A DNA stretch of 32,588 nt from an uncultured Bacteroidales bacterium (GTDB lineage: Bacteria > Bacteroidota > Bacteroidia > Bacteroidales > FEN-979), in assembly GCA_903828645.1 (NCBI GenBank), contig CAIKNA010000256.1, positions 1-32,588 on the forward strand, given 5' to 3'. Made by a program: the position numbers and the translations under genes. Positions 8,586 to 17,652 of this stretch are shown one piece after another (position 1 is the stretch's first letter; every line of letters starts with the position of its first letter). The notes beneath the pieces are model-generated. The model had not been told where the DNA came from, did no database searches, and worked only from the letters and a program-made list of their open reading frames with translations.

Positions 8586-9590
8586 ATGAAACCAATCTAT
8601 ACAAACATCGCAATAATTCTGGTCTTTGCAGGTTGCATGACCACATGGCCGGCAATGGCAACCATCTGTCGGGTCAATAATTATATTATCAATCCGGGAG
8701 TTTACACGACGTCCATGGCAGCATACACTGCCGCACTCCCCGGCGATACGCTCTCTTTTGAATCTTCTCCCATTGCTTATGGAGCTTTGTCGAATATAAA
8801 TAAGAAATTGGTTCTGATCGGGCCCGGATATTTTCTGAACGATAACCCCGAAACTCAGGCGCTGAAATATCCGGCAACAATAGGTTATATCAGCTTCCAG
8901 CAAGGGTCTGAGGGATCACAGATAGTGGGTATGGTAATGAGCGCCACCTCATATGTTAATACCTCTAATCTGACATTACGGCGCAATTTTTTTCAAGGAG
9001 GAGTCCAGTTCGATAACGATGGGCTATATGCAATTGTTTTCCAAGGAAATGCAATAGAGGGGAATGTTGTCGGAACCAACAATATCGTATCCGGTATTAT
9101 TTTCCAAAACAACATTTTCGGTGCACAGAGCAATGTCAGAATTGCTGATGGATTAGCCAGCTGCACTTTTAATTTTGAAAATAATGTTTTCGGGCCCTTC
9201 TTTCAGACAGTAAACGTATCCAACTCCCAGTTTTTCAATAACATCATGACGAATGGCAGTTTCGGCCAGAACAACAACGTCTTTACAAACAACATCGGGA
9301 ACGGAACCCAGTTCGGAAACCAGGCGGCCAACCAGCAAAATGTCAATCCGGAGTCCGTCTTTGCCTGTTATGCATCGTGCAGCGGTTTTTCTCCCGACGG
9401 AAGGTGGGCGTTGAAACCCGGATCACCGGCATCCTGCGCGGGTGTGAGTGGGACCGACTGTGGAATCTTCGGAGGCACATATCCCTACGTGCTTTCGGGA
9501 TTGCCGGATATCCCGGCCATCTACTATTTCACCCTCTTCAACAACAGCAATACGCTGAATGTCAGCCTGAAAGTAAAATCTCATAATTAG
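8586..9590 (+). CDS. Secreted right-handed beta-helix (pectate-lyase-like fold) protein
   Basis: The 334-residue product has a signal peptide (IAIILVFAGCMTTWPAMA). The body is a ladder of short Asn-rich turns: LRRNFFQGGV, FQGNAIEGNVVG, FQNNIFGAQSN, FENNVFGPFF, FFNNIMTNGSF. This is typical of parallel beta-helix proteins that bind or cleave polysaccharides or serve as surface spacers. No catalytic residues can be assigned. The C-terminus (PAIYYFTLFNNSNTLNVSLKVKSHN) lacks the usual T9SS tail, so it may be periplasmic or travel with its partner. The start is backed by a strong AGGAG eight bases before the ATG, which is unusual because most Bacteroidota genes lack such a site. The next gene begins 23 bp downstream, so the two form an operon. 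Confidence 0.75.
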   Translation: MKPIYTNIAIILVFAGCMTTWPAMATICRVNNYIINPGVYTTSMAAYTAALPGDTLSFESSPIAYGALSNINKKLVLIGPGYFLNDNPETQALKYPATIGYISFQQGSEGSQIVGMVMSATSYVNTSNLTLRRNFFQGGVQFDNDGLYAIVFQGNAIEGNVVGTNNIVSGIIFQNNIFGAQSNVRIADGLASCTFNFENNVFGPFFQTVNVSNSQFFNNIMTNGSFGQNNNVFTNNIGNGTQFGNQAANQQNVNPESVFACYASCSGFSPDGRWALKPGSPASCAGVSGTDCGIFGGTYPYVLSGLPDIPAIYYFTLFNNSNTLNVSLKVKSHN

Positions 9591-9613
9591 TCCTTTTTAT
9601 AAAAACCCAGCGT

Positions 9614-12600
9614 ATGAAAAGGATTGCTAAAAATTGCGAAAAACGGTACCCGGTTTCGTTTTTCGCCGGAAGATCCTGTTGCATGGTTCTGTTCGTTATA
9701 GCCCTGGTGTATAGCCAGCAGGCCTTTACCCAGAACATCGTGCAGGCAGAATACTTCATCGACGCGGATCCAGGCTACGGTGCAGCCAGTCCGATCGCTA
9801 TCTCACCCGCCCCGAACCTCGATAATCTGAATTTTTCGATTCCGGTTTCAGGAGTCCAGGAAGGCATGCATACCCTCTATATCCGGGTAAAAGATGGCCT
9901 GGGAAAATGGAGCCTCACCAGTAACAGACCATTCCTGAAATTAAACCTTGTATCCCCCCCGGACATCTCCAGGCTCGAATATTTTATCGATACCGATCCC
10001 GGGGTAGGTTCCGGTGTCAGTGTGACGGTAACGCCCGGTATCAACCTGAATAATATCGTGGCGAATATTGATGACAGTTCCCTTGCCGTTGGGGTACATA
10101 CCCTCTATTTCAGGGCAAGGGATGCCAGCGGGAAATGGAGTCTTGCTTCAAACCGGCCGTTCTATAAATTCGATCTTCATATAAGGCCGGACATTTCAGA
10201 AGCCGAATATTTTATCGATGCTGATCCCGGCGTCGGGTTGGCTACTGCTTTACCTGTTACAGCCTCTCCGGATATTACAAACCTTGTGTTCCCGATTGAT
10301 ATCACCTGTTACACACCTGGAGATCACGAACTTTATACGCGCTCTAGGGATGCCCTTGGAAAGTGGAGCCTGACCAATGCCGGTCAGTTCACGGTGTTAC
10401 CTCGGGCTATTGCCCGTCCGCAGATCACGGTAACCGGTTCAACCACCTTTTGCGATGGGGGATCTGTAACGTTCACCGCGCCATCGGGACCCGCCAGGTC
10501 CTTTCAGTGGCACAGGAATGAGATACCCATTGTGAATGCCACCAATCCGGTGTATTCAGCCACCGAAAGCGGGATCTATTATTCCACCATCAATCATGGC
10601 GGGGTGTGTACCGATACCACCAATAAGGTGGGCGTTGTGGTGAAAACACTTCCGGTACCGACGATAACCGGGGCTGCGGTTGTCTGTGCCGGTCCGGCGG
10701 GGGTGGTTTATACTACCGAAACCGGTATGCATGGATATACCTGGACTGTCCCCTCAGGTGGTACCATATTGACCGGGAACGGAACGAGTACCCTGATCGT
10801 GGCATGGAATTCCGCCGGTTCGCAAGTTGTCCGGGTCAATTATACCAACGCAGATGGCTGCAGCGCTCCATCCCCTACTGACCATCCCGTCAACGTGTTT
10901 CCTCAAATGGTGGCTGGTTCGATCACAGGAAACCAGACAATCTGCAGTGGTACAGTTCCCGCGTTGCTTACTTCGGTTCCGCCTGCGGGAGGAGCGGTTC
11001 CTTATACCTATCGCTGGCAGTCGTCGCCCAATAATTCAATATTTACAGATATTCCCGGCGCTACAAATTTTAATTTCCAGCCAGGAGTATTGACAGCAAC
11101 AACTTATTACAGGCAGGTACAATCCTGCGCGGGGAGTAATTGTTCGGTAAATACGAATGTGGTGGCTGTAACTGTGAACCCGGTTGTTCCGGTGTCTGTG
11201 AATGTCGGTGTTTCAGCAAACCCGGTATGTGAAGGAGTTGCGGTAACTTTTACTGCTGCTCCGGTTAATGGAGGGAGCAATCCGGGATACCAGTGGAAGA
11301 TTAATAATGTGTTAACGGGGTCAACCGGCAATTCCCTGAATTATATCCCCGTGAACGGGGATATCGTAACGTGTCAGCTGACTTCAAACGCGTTGTGTGT
11401 ATCCGGCAATCCGGCAACTTCCTCACCTGTCAGCATGGCGGTCAACCCGTTCCTTCCTGTCAGTATTTCAATCGGAGCCTTTGCCAACCCGGTATGCGCC
11501 GGAAATGTGGTCACTTTTACTGCAACAGCGACAAATGGCGGTGTCTCCCCTGTTTATACGTGGAAGAAAAACAACACCAACATAGGTACGAATAATCCTG
11601 TCCTTACCTATACCCCGGGTAACGGCGATTCAATAACCTGTTATCTTCATTCCAGTCTGGTATGTAATTCGGGCAACCCGGCGATTTCAAACCAGGTCAT
11701 CGTGAGTGTCAACCAGGTTTTACCGGTAAGTGTCTCCATTGCAGCATCCGTCAACCCCGTGTGTGCGGGTATTCCGGTCACCTACCTGGCAACACCGGTC
11801 AATGGCGGAACAACACCATCGTTCCATTGGAAAAGGAACGGGATATCTGTAGGGTCCGACAACAGCATCTACTCTGATATTCCTGTCAATGGAGAGGTGA
11901 TCACCTGTGAACTGACTTCAGGCGAAGGGTGTACATCGGGCAACCCGGCTTCCAACCAGATTACCATGTCAGTAAATCCACTCCTAACCCCTGATGTTTC
12001 AATTGTCGGATCTGCAAACTATGTCTGTTCCGGTACACCTGTCACATACACTGCCACACCAGTCAATGCCGGATCCGCTCCCTCCTTCGAATGGAATGTG
12101 AACGGGAGCAGTGCCGGATCAAACAGTAGTACCTTCGTGTATGTCCCGTTAAACGGGGATGTCATCACTTGTTTAGTGACTTCAAACGATGCTTGTGCCA
12201 TTGGCAATCCTGCAGTTTCTAACCCGATCACCACGACTGTAAATAATCTTTTCCCTGTCAGCGTTTCGGTGTCAGCATCCGCAAATCCTGCATGCGCAGG
12301 TGCGATTGTCACATTTACGGCTTTACCGGTTAATTGCGGAATCTCACCTTCGTTTCAATGGAAAATGAATGGTTTCGTTGTTGGAACAAGCGTCACATTC
12401 CAATATTCTCCCGTGAATGGCGATGACATAACATGCGTTATGACCTCAAGCGAATTATGTACTACAGGGAACCCGGCCACCTCCAGCCCTTTAACCATGA
12501 CCGTCAACCAGGTTTTGCCTGTTAGTGTTTCGATTGCTGCATCTGACAACCCGGTCTGTGCAGGCACATCTGTGACCTATACTGCCACCCCGGTTAACAG

Positions 12601-14401
12601 TGGTTCTTTCCCTGCCTTCCAGTGGAGAAGGAATGGGATCAATATCGGATCGAACAGCCACCTCTTTTCCTATATTCCCGTAGATGGAGATGTAATCACA
12701 TGTAAGATGACTTCCAATGCAGCATGCACCTCAGGAAACCCGGCCGTGTCAAACCCGGTAACAATGATTGTGAATTCAGGGTTGCCTGTCAGTGTTTCAA
12801 TTGTGGCTTCTGCAAACCCGGTTTGTGCAGGTACAACAGTAACATTTACTGCCATACCTGTCAATGGGGGAATTTCTCCGACATTCCAGTGGAAAAAGAA
12901 CGGGATCAATGCAGGAACAAACAGCAGCACGTTTTCATACGTACCGGCAGATGGAGATATTGTTAAGTGCATCCTGACGTCAAATCTGGGTTGTTCTTCA
13001 GGGAACCCTTCAACTTCCAATGCAGTATCCATGTTGGTGAACCCGGTAGTGCCGGTTAGTGTATCCGTTACGCCTTCAATTAATCCGGCATGCATCGGAT
13101 GGCCAATATCCTTTACTGCGCATCCTGTCAACGGGGGGTCTTCACCAACGTTCCATTGGAATTGTTTCGGGGTTGATTTTCCGGAAACAGACAGTGTCGT
13201 GAACATTGAATTTGCCGATTATGTCAATACTGCAATCTGTACGATGACATCAAGCGCTCTTTGTCCTTCCGCAGCGCAGGTGACATCGACTGTGACAGTT
13301 GAAGGTATTGACATACCTGTACGTCTTGTCCTTATTACTGCCTCCGCCAATCCTGTATGCATGGGTACTTCAGTCACATTTACCGCCAGTTATAATGGAG
13401 GCGGGTTAACTCCATTCCTTCAATGGAAAAAAAACGGGATGAATGTAGGGACAAACAGCCCTGTGTTCAGTTGTATCCCTGAGAACGGTGACGTCTTCAT
13501 ATGCGAAATGACCTCAAGCTACCCATGTCTTGCAATGGGACCACAATATTCTTCTCCCCCAATAACAATGACAGTGCTGGTAAATCCTGCGGCGGCTGGC
13601 CCAATCACAGGATCCACCACCTTATCTGCAGGACTTTCGACCAATATCCATTACAACATTTCGCCGGTTCCCGGTGCAACTTCGTATCAATGGACATTGC
13701 CCCAGGATTGGAATATTGTTTCGGGGGAAGGCACGCCTTCGATCACAGTCTCTCTCCCCCCGACAAGTATTTCAGGAATTGTTACAGTCCAAGGTTCCGC
13801 CGGTACCTGCACGGGCACTGCCTCGAGCCTTGCTGTTACAGTTACTCCCGCAACAAATTTAAATATTAGCAGTAATGTCGGGGGGATGTCGGGTTGCTAT
13901 AATGCGAGTAACGATATTATCCTCACAAATAATTTTGTCTCCTCAGGAACCAGCCTGACATTGATTGCCGGAAACTCAATTACAATTAATTCTTTTACCT
14001 TTTCGGGGGCCGATATAGGGTTCAAAGTTTTTGCAGGGGGATATTTCGATGCACATATTACGACGAATGGCACCTATTGCGGCATGCCGCTGCCGCCACT
14101 GCCGGGTAATCCGGCGATTCTCCCTGAGGATGTTGAAACAGTCTTAGCGGGGTCGTCACTTTTCAACGTCTATCCCGATCCGACAACGGGCATTTTCACG
14201 CTTGAACTGAAGGATGACCCGCAGGGCTTGTCCGGTTGCAATGTTGAGATCTATGGGATGCACGGTGAGATGGTGATGAATGAAAACCTCACCGGGGGAA
14301 GGAAACATAATCTCTCGCTTGAAGGAAGGAGTGCCGGGATCTATTTAATCAGGGTCGGGAACGGCGTTAAGTCAGGGTCTCTAAGGATTATTAAGCAATA
14401 G
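9614..14401 (+). CDS. Giant T9SS-secreted repeat protein with Ig-like domains
   Basis: This 1595-residue protein starts with a signal peptide (MVLFVIALVYSQQAFTQ, about 24-40). About 45-260 holds three ~70-residue repeats beginning 'EYFID.DPG' and ending 'GKWSL..NRPF'. About 265-520 has Ig- or PKD-like domains (SVTFTAPSGPARSFQWHRNE; VVCAGPAGVVYTTETG). About 525-1325 contains nine ~89-residue Ig-like repeats, each with 'VSVSI.ASANPVCAG..VTFTA.PVNGG' and a second Cys in 'ITC.MTS', probably a disulphide. Another PKD-like domain, a coathanger-like domain (about 1415-1495) and a T9SS sorting tail (FNVYPDPTTGIFTLEL ... IIKQ) complete it. It is probably a long surface stalk or adhesin; no enzyme motif is seen. 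It is second in the operon with the beta-helix gene and ends at a strong terminator. Confidence 0.88.
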   Translation: MKRIAKNCEKRYPVSFFAGRSCCMVLFVIALVYSQQAFTQNIVQAEYFIDADPGYGAASPIAISPAPNLDNLNFSIPVSGVQEGMHTLYIRVKDGLGKWSLTSNRPFLKLNLVSPPDISRLEYFIDTDPGVGSGVSVTVTPGINLNNIVANIDDSSLAVGVHTLYFRARDASGKWSLASNRPFYKFDLHIRPDISEAEYFIDADPGVGLATALPVTASPDITNLVFPIDITCYTPGDHELYTRSRDALGKWSLTNAGQFTVLPRAIARPQITVTGSTTFCDGGSVTFTAPSGPARSFQWHRNEIPIVNATNPVYSATESGIYYSTINHGGVCTDTTNKVGVVVKTLPVPTITGAAVVCAGPAGVVYTTETGMHGYTWTVPSGGTILTGNGTSTLIVAWNSAGSQVVRVNYTNADGCSAPSPTDHPVNVFPQMVAGSITGNQTICSGTVPALLTSVPPAGGAVPYTYRWQSSPNNSIFTDIPGATNFNFQPGVLTATTYYRQVQSCAGSNCSVNTNVVAVTVNPVVPVSVNVGVSANPVCEGVAVTFTAAPVNGGSNPGYQWKINNVLTGSTGNSLNYIPVNGDIVTCQLTSNALCVSGNPATSSPVSMAVNPFLPVSISIGAFANPVCAGNVVTFTATATNGGVSPVYTWKKNNTNIGTNNPVLTYTPGNGDSITCYLHSSLVCNSGNPAISNQVIVSVNQVLPVSVSIAASVNPVCAGIPVTYLATPVNGGTTPSFHWKRNGISVGSDNSIYSDIPVNGEVITCELTSGEGCTSGNPASNQITMSVNPLLTPDVSIVGSANYVCSGTPVTYTATPVNAGSAPSFEWNVNGSSAGSNSSTFVYVPLNGDVITCLVTSNDACAIGNPAVSNPITTTVNNLFPVSVSVSASANPACAGAIVTFTALPVNCGISPSFQWKMNGFVVGTSVTFQYSPVNGDDITCVMTSSELCTTGNPATSSPLTMTVNQVLPVSVSIAASDNPVCAGTSVTYTATPVNSGSFPAFQWRRNGINIGSNSHLFSYIPVDGDVITCKMTSNAACTSGNPAVSNPVTMIVNSGLPVSVSIVASANPVCAGTTVTFTAIPVNGGISPTFQWKKNGINAGTNSSTFSYVPADGDIVKCILTSNLGCSSGNPSTSNAVSMLVNPVVPVSVSVTPSINPACIGWPISFTAHPVNGGSSPTFHWNCFGVDFPETDSVVNIEFADYVNTAICTMTSSALCPSAAQVTSTVTVEGIDIPVRLVLITASANPVCMGTSVTFTASYNGGGLTPFLQWKKNGMNVGTNSPVFSCIPENGDVFICEMTSSYPCLAMGPQYSSPPITMTVLVNPAAAGPITGSTTLSAGLSTNIHYNISPVPGATSYQWTLPQDWNIVSGEGTPSITVSLPPTSISGIVTVQGSAGTCTGTASSLAVTVTPATNLNISSNVGGMSGCYNASNDIILTNNFVSSGTSLTLIAGNSITINSFTFSGADIGFKVFAGGYFDAHITTNGTYCGMPLPPLPGNPAILPEDVETVLAGSSLFNVYPDPTTGIFTLELKDDPQGLSGCNVEIYGMHGEMVMNENLTGGRKHNLSLEGRSAGIYLIRVGNGVKSGSLRIIKQ
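11186..13589 (+). repeat. Nine tandem ~267-bp coding repeats
   Basis: Within the giant protein gene, nine consecutive units of about 258-275 bp encode the Ig-like module VPVSV...NPVC...TFTA...GNPA...VNP. Units 1-7 are well conserved. Unit 8 is divergent, with the WKKNG-type core and the GNPA motif lost. Unit 9 retains the core but has lost GNPA. Such arrays can expand or contract by recombination, and short-read assemblies may mis-count them. Confidence 0.8.
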
Positions 14402-14415
14402 AGCCCCGCTGCATG

Positions 14416-14467
14416 AAAAAAGTGAAATGGCCAAACGATTTTCATCCTTTCGCCATTTCACTTTTTT
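14416..14467 (+). terminator. Strong intrinsic terminator after the repeat-protein gene
   Basis: A 16-bp perfect stem (arms at 14416-14431 and 14452-14467) carries six A residues on the 5' side and six T residues on the 3' side, with a 20-nt loop. It lies 15 bp past the stop codon. The A/T symmetry allows it to act in both directions. Confidence 0.85.
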
Positions 14468-14568
14468 GCCGCATATGAACGGCTGTCACCACCTTGTGAA
14501 ACTGAGTCGATTCCGTTCATGATAACCGCGGTGCCCCCGCCCTGATGTTTTCACCCGGTTTGATGATC

Positions 14569-14790
14569 TTAAAATGATACATTTACTGACAGGCTTATCA
14601 CTCTTCCGTCAATCGGGGCCCACAACTGGGGAAACACTGGATTTTCGCAGGGCGGCAATACAATTGGTTCTGATTTAGATTGCCGGTAGTCAGGAAGGTT
14701 TTCTCCATTCAGCACAAATTTCCATCTCCTGAAAGAATATTGGATCATTGCGCTAAACAAGAAATAGTCAGATTTCTTTTTATGGTCGTC
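14569..14790 (-). pseudogene. TonB-dependent receptor remnant (C-terminal end only)
   Basis: About 72 residues on the minus strand match the last strands of a TonB-dependent outer-membrane receptor: KKSDYFLFSAMIQYSF, then KFVLNGENLPDYRQSKSEP, then PVFPQLWAPIDGRVISLSVN and a terminal aromatic (VSF) before TAA. The pattern 'N.ENL.DYRQS...F..LWAP..GR' is one I recognise from receptor C-termini. The plug and most of the barrel are missing, so this is a broken end of a former nutrient-uptake gene. Its upstream side is cut where the IS110-like remnant begins. The coding frame itself is uninterrupted, so the loss may be fairly recent. Confidence 0.65.
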
Positions 14791-14960
14791 TGTGCATTTT
14801 GGCCGAAAACGGTCAAACATTTATTCAAGAATATGGAGCGAACACCCCCGGCATCATGATGATGCGTGCCCTTCTTAAATCAAACCATGTTCATGAAGTG
14901 GCCATGGAGAGCACAGGAGCCTGCTGCGAAGATATGCCCGGTGACCTGTTGGGAAAATCA
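14763..14960 (+). mobile_element. IS110-family transposase remnant (N-terminal piece)
   Basis: The plus-strand frame reads ISFYGRLCILAENGQTF, then IQEYGANTPGIMMMRALL, then HVHEVAMESTGA. This follows the start of the DEDD (RuvC-like) domain of IS110 transposases, where 'vAMESTG.yW' is the landmark. After about residue 65 the similarity stops and the rest of the transposase, including its C-terminal Ser domain, is absent. It abuts the TonB-receptor remnant, with a junction around 14765-14790, suggesting insertion followed by deletion. IS110 elements usually leave no terminal inverted repeats, and none is seen. From about 14960 to 15023 nothing is recognised. Confidence 0.6.
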
Positions 14961-15023
14961 CAGATGTCGGAATCCTGGGGACGATCGTTGGTGGCAAAAT
15001 CGTTTACGAAAGAAACCAGGAGG

Positions 15024-17447
15024 TTATTTCACGATGATTTTTTCACTTGCAACCGCGTTTTTACTTTTGAATATCAACAGGTAAACACCCTTTTCGAGGG
15101 TCGAAAGATCAAGTTGCAATTCAGCGGATACGATTTTCTGACGCATGATCCCGGCTCCCAGGGCATTGATCAACTCAAGCGAACCATCCCGGGTGTCCAG
15201 GCTGCCAAAGTTTACCCGCACCAGCCCGGTGGCAGGGTTTGGATATACTGTAAAACCATGGCTATCCGGTGAATTGATCCCTACCAGTGCCGATTGCTCT
15301 ACCTGAACAACCACGGGTGCCAACCCGGCTGCGTTGACCGTAATGCTGGCTGTGCGGTCCTGGGCTGCCATGTTTTGCTGGTATGTGGCGACCAGGGTTC
15401 CGTTGCCGGTTCCCGAAGGCGTCGGGACGCACCAGGAAGCATCACTGGTGGCTGTCCAGTTCAAATTGGCCGTTACGGTGAAACTGGCAACACCTGCCTG
15501 GCTGGTCACATTCTGAACAGAAGGCGTTACCGCCAGCAAGGGTGCGGCACCTTCCTGCGTGACGGTGACAGTCACCGGGCTCAACCCGGCTAAAGTCACC
15601 GTGATGGCTGCCATGCGGGGAGCAGGGTCGGGGTTCACCGTATAGCTGGCTGTGATCGTGCCATTCCCTGAACCTGAAGTTGGAACGACACACCAAGGCT
15701 GATTGCTGGCGGAGGTCCAGGAGGAATTTGAAGCAACTGTGAAACTGGTTGTGCCGGCTGGCGGGGTCACATTCTGGTTCGAAGGGCTTACCAGAAGAAC
15801 GGGTGCGACAGTGCTTTGTGTAACAGTGACGGTCACAGGCGGGATCCCTGCCGCTGTCACGGTAACAGTGGCTATGCGTTGCGATGCGGTGGTGTTTTCC
15901 AGGTAATTTGCCGCAATGGTGCCGTTGCCGGTGCCTGCCGGGGTGACCGTGCACCATGTCTGATCGGAGACCGCCGTCCAGGCGACCGCGGTGGTGACAT
16001 TGAATTGGGTGTTTCCCGCAGGAGAGGTCACGTTCTGGTTCGGTGGCGTGACGGCAAGCGTCGGCAACCCTCCGGCCTGGTAGATTGAAATGTCATCAAG
16101 ATATACGTTGGCAGCGCCGGAACTGTTGTCGGTGCGGTGCCGGAACCGGAAAAAGCAGTTATTTCCTGTGAATGCATTCAGGCTGTGAATTCGCTGCATA
16201 TAGGAGGAATTACCGGTTGCAGGTGCTAGAGTGTCGACCTTAACCCAGGTTTGCCCGCCATTTCCCGTCACCTCGAAATAGGTCGTGTCGTGGGTCGAGG
16301 TTTTATTTGCAACGGTGTTCTTCCAGTAGAAGGATATCGTGTGGTTTGCAGGCAGCAGCACTTTGGGCGACCTGAGAATGGCTTCGCCACCTGAGGTATA
16401 CCAGGAGGATTTTGCACACAGTTGCCCGCTGTGCTGCAGGGTGTCATACTGGTACCATGAAATGTCGGGAGTGATGGTCCAGGCGCTCTGCACCGGGTAA
16501 GTGTTGAACACGGTTGAATCTTCGAAGCCCTGGTAATAGGGAAACTGGTCGATGACCACTTCTGTTTTGAATTCCCAGAGCGGTGAGGATTCCTGCTGTG
16601 TGCCGTTTTTTGCGATGACCTTCCAGTAATGCCAGGTTGAATCGGCCAGGAGTGACGGGGGTGCATAGCTGAAGGTCCCGGGTCCGGCAACCGGAGCATT
16701 ACCGGCCACAAGGGAGAGGCTTTGCGGGTTGGTCCCGAACCACAGGTCGTAACTGGTGGTGTTCGCCCCAAGCTGCCACGAAAGAGAAGTGCCCACGGAA
16801 ACAACTGTGGCATTATCGGCGGGAACCGGATTTGTCGGCGTAACGGGGCCGGTGCCGTTATAGTAGAACCGCATGTTGGTCAGCGAACCGGGATACGGGT
16901 TGAGGTAACCTGTCTGGCCTGGAAGCGGGAAATTCTGATCATTGCCGCAATTCTTATTGTTGTTGATGGAGGAGCTTGTTGAATTGAAAGCGGGTCCGTA
17001 AGAATTTCCCCAGCGGTTTTCCCAGTGAATGGAAATATTCTGCACGCCGTCATATGGAATAGGTGTAATCAACGTGATCTCATTCCACCCGGTTACAAAG
17101 GTCAGGTTGCCCTGGAAGACAAGGGTATACCCATTATTAAGCGGGTCCTCGTAATTTGCACCGGCATAAACGGAATTGGGGGTAAGCTTGAAGTAGATCT
17201 TCTGGTTGGTTACGGTCTTTGGCCCGTTGGTACAGTTCAGGGCTATCTTGATGATGCTTTTGGCGGTTCCGAGATCGGCATGGTTGTATATCAGCGAACT
17301 CCAGGAGTAATTCCAGCTGGAATATACAGGCATGCTGTTTGAAACCGTCCCGTCGCCAATTTCCACATAATTCTGAGATTTAACATGCAGGGTGAGAGCT
17401 GTCAGCAATATCACGGGATACATCCGGGAGAAGAAACTTTTTGTCAT
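15024..17447 (-). CDS. T9SS-secreted protein with MAM/choice-of-anchor-J-like and three BACON-like domains
   Basis: The ATG at 17447 gives 807 residues and a clean signal peptide (MYPVILLTALTLHVKSQ). The longer frame from 17483 begins with TTG and overlaps a likely -7 box (GATTTTTG, minus strand, 17481-17488), so it is not preferred. About 210-310 looks fibronectin-like (TSYDLWFGTNP; DSTWHYWKVIAKNG). About 315-455 resembles a choice-of-anchor-J/MAM-type jelly roll (YYQGFEDS ... VYLDDISIY). About 460-720 has three BACON-like repeats (NQNVTSPAG...WC.V.P.SGTGNGT). The T9SS tail follows (FTVYPNPATGLVRVNF ... EKIIVK). BACON domains often accompany carbohydrate- or mucin-directed proteins; a binding or adhesion role is inferred, with no catalytic site seen. 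It diverges from the AraC regulator at 17653. Confidence 0.85.
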   Translation of the reverse strand: MTKSFFSRMYPVILLTALTLHVKSQNYVEIGDGTVSNSMPVYSSWNYSWSSLIYNHADLGTAKSIIKIALNCTNGPKTVTNQKIYFKLTPNSVYAGANYEDPLNNGYTLVFQGNLTFVTGWNEITLITPIPYDGVQNISIHWENRWGNSYGPAFNSTSSSINNNKNCGNDQNFPLPGQTGYLNPYPGSLTNMRFYYNGTGPVTPTNPVPADNATVVSVGTSLSWQLGANTTSYDLWFGTNPQSLSLVAGNAPVAGPGTFSYAPPSLLADSTWHYWKVIAKNGTQQESSPLWEFKTEVVIDQFPYYQGFEDSTVFNTYPVQSAWTITPDISWYQYDTLQHSGQLCAKSSWYTSGGEAILRSPKVLLPANHTISFYWKNTVANKTSTHDTTYFEVTGNGGQTWVKVDTLAPATGNSSYMQRIHSLNAFTGNNCFFRFRHRTDNSSGAANVYLDDISIYQAGGLPTLAVTPPNQNVTSPAGNTQFNVTTAVAWTAVSDQTWCTVTPAGTGNGTIAANYLENTTASQRIATVTVTAAGIPPVTVTVTQSTVAPVLLVSPSNQNVTPPAGTTSFTVASNSSWTSASNQPWCVVPTSGSGNGTITASYTVNPDPAPRMAAITVTLAGLSPVTVTVTQEGAAPLLAVTPSVQNVTSQAGVASFTVTANLNWTATSDASWCVPTPSGTGNGTLVATYQQNMAAQDRTASITVNAAGLAPVVVQVEQSALVGINSPDSHGFTVYPNPATGLVRVNFGSLDTRDGSLELINALGAGIMRQKIVSAELQLDLSTLEKGVYLLIFKSKNAVASEKIIVK

Positions 17448-17602
17448 CTTTAAAGAATTTAGGATAATAAATTTAAGCTGCAAAAATCACCAATTATTTA
17501 ACAGGACGTCCGGCCGACAGGTTCAGATTCCTGAATTCGCACCTCTTCTGGTCCACTTTTCCCCAGGATGAAGCACTGAACAGAACTGCTTCTGTAAAGC
17601 AG

Positions 17603-17635
17603 TTTCATGCACCGGGCATGAATTGCGTAACTTTG
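17603..17635 (+). promoter_or_regulatory. Promoter with a 19-bp palindrome, AraC-type regulator gene
   Basis: TAACTTTG at 17628-17635 is a perfect -7 box, and TTTC at 17603-17606 with a 21-bp spacer is a near match to the -33 TTTG. Between them sits a perfect inverted repeat (TTCATGC, 5-bp spacer, GCATGAA) at 17604-17622. A palindrome in the spacer is a classic operator position, so autoregulation or control by another dimeric factor is plausible. The TTG at 17623 lies inside the promoter and cannot be the start codon of this transcript. Confidence 0.55.
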
Positions 17636-17652
17636 CACCAAAGGAAACCTGT

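Noticed and set aside
11186-13589. Periodic repeats as a CRISPR or non-coding array
   Set aside because: The period (~267 bp) is far too long for CRISPR, units are in frame and encode Ig-like modules.
14799-15272. 157-codon plus-strand frame as an intact gene
   Set aside because: Only its first third resembles an IS110 transposase; the rest is antisense to the T9SS protein's 3' end.
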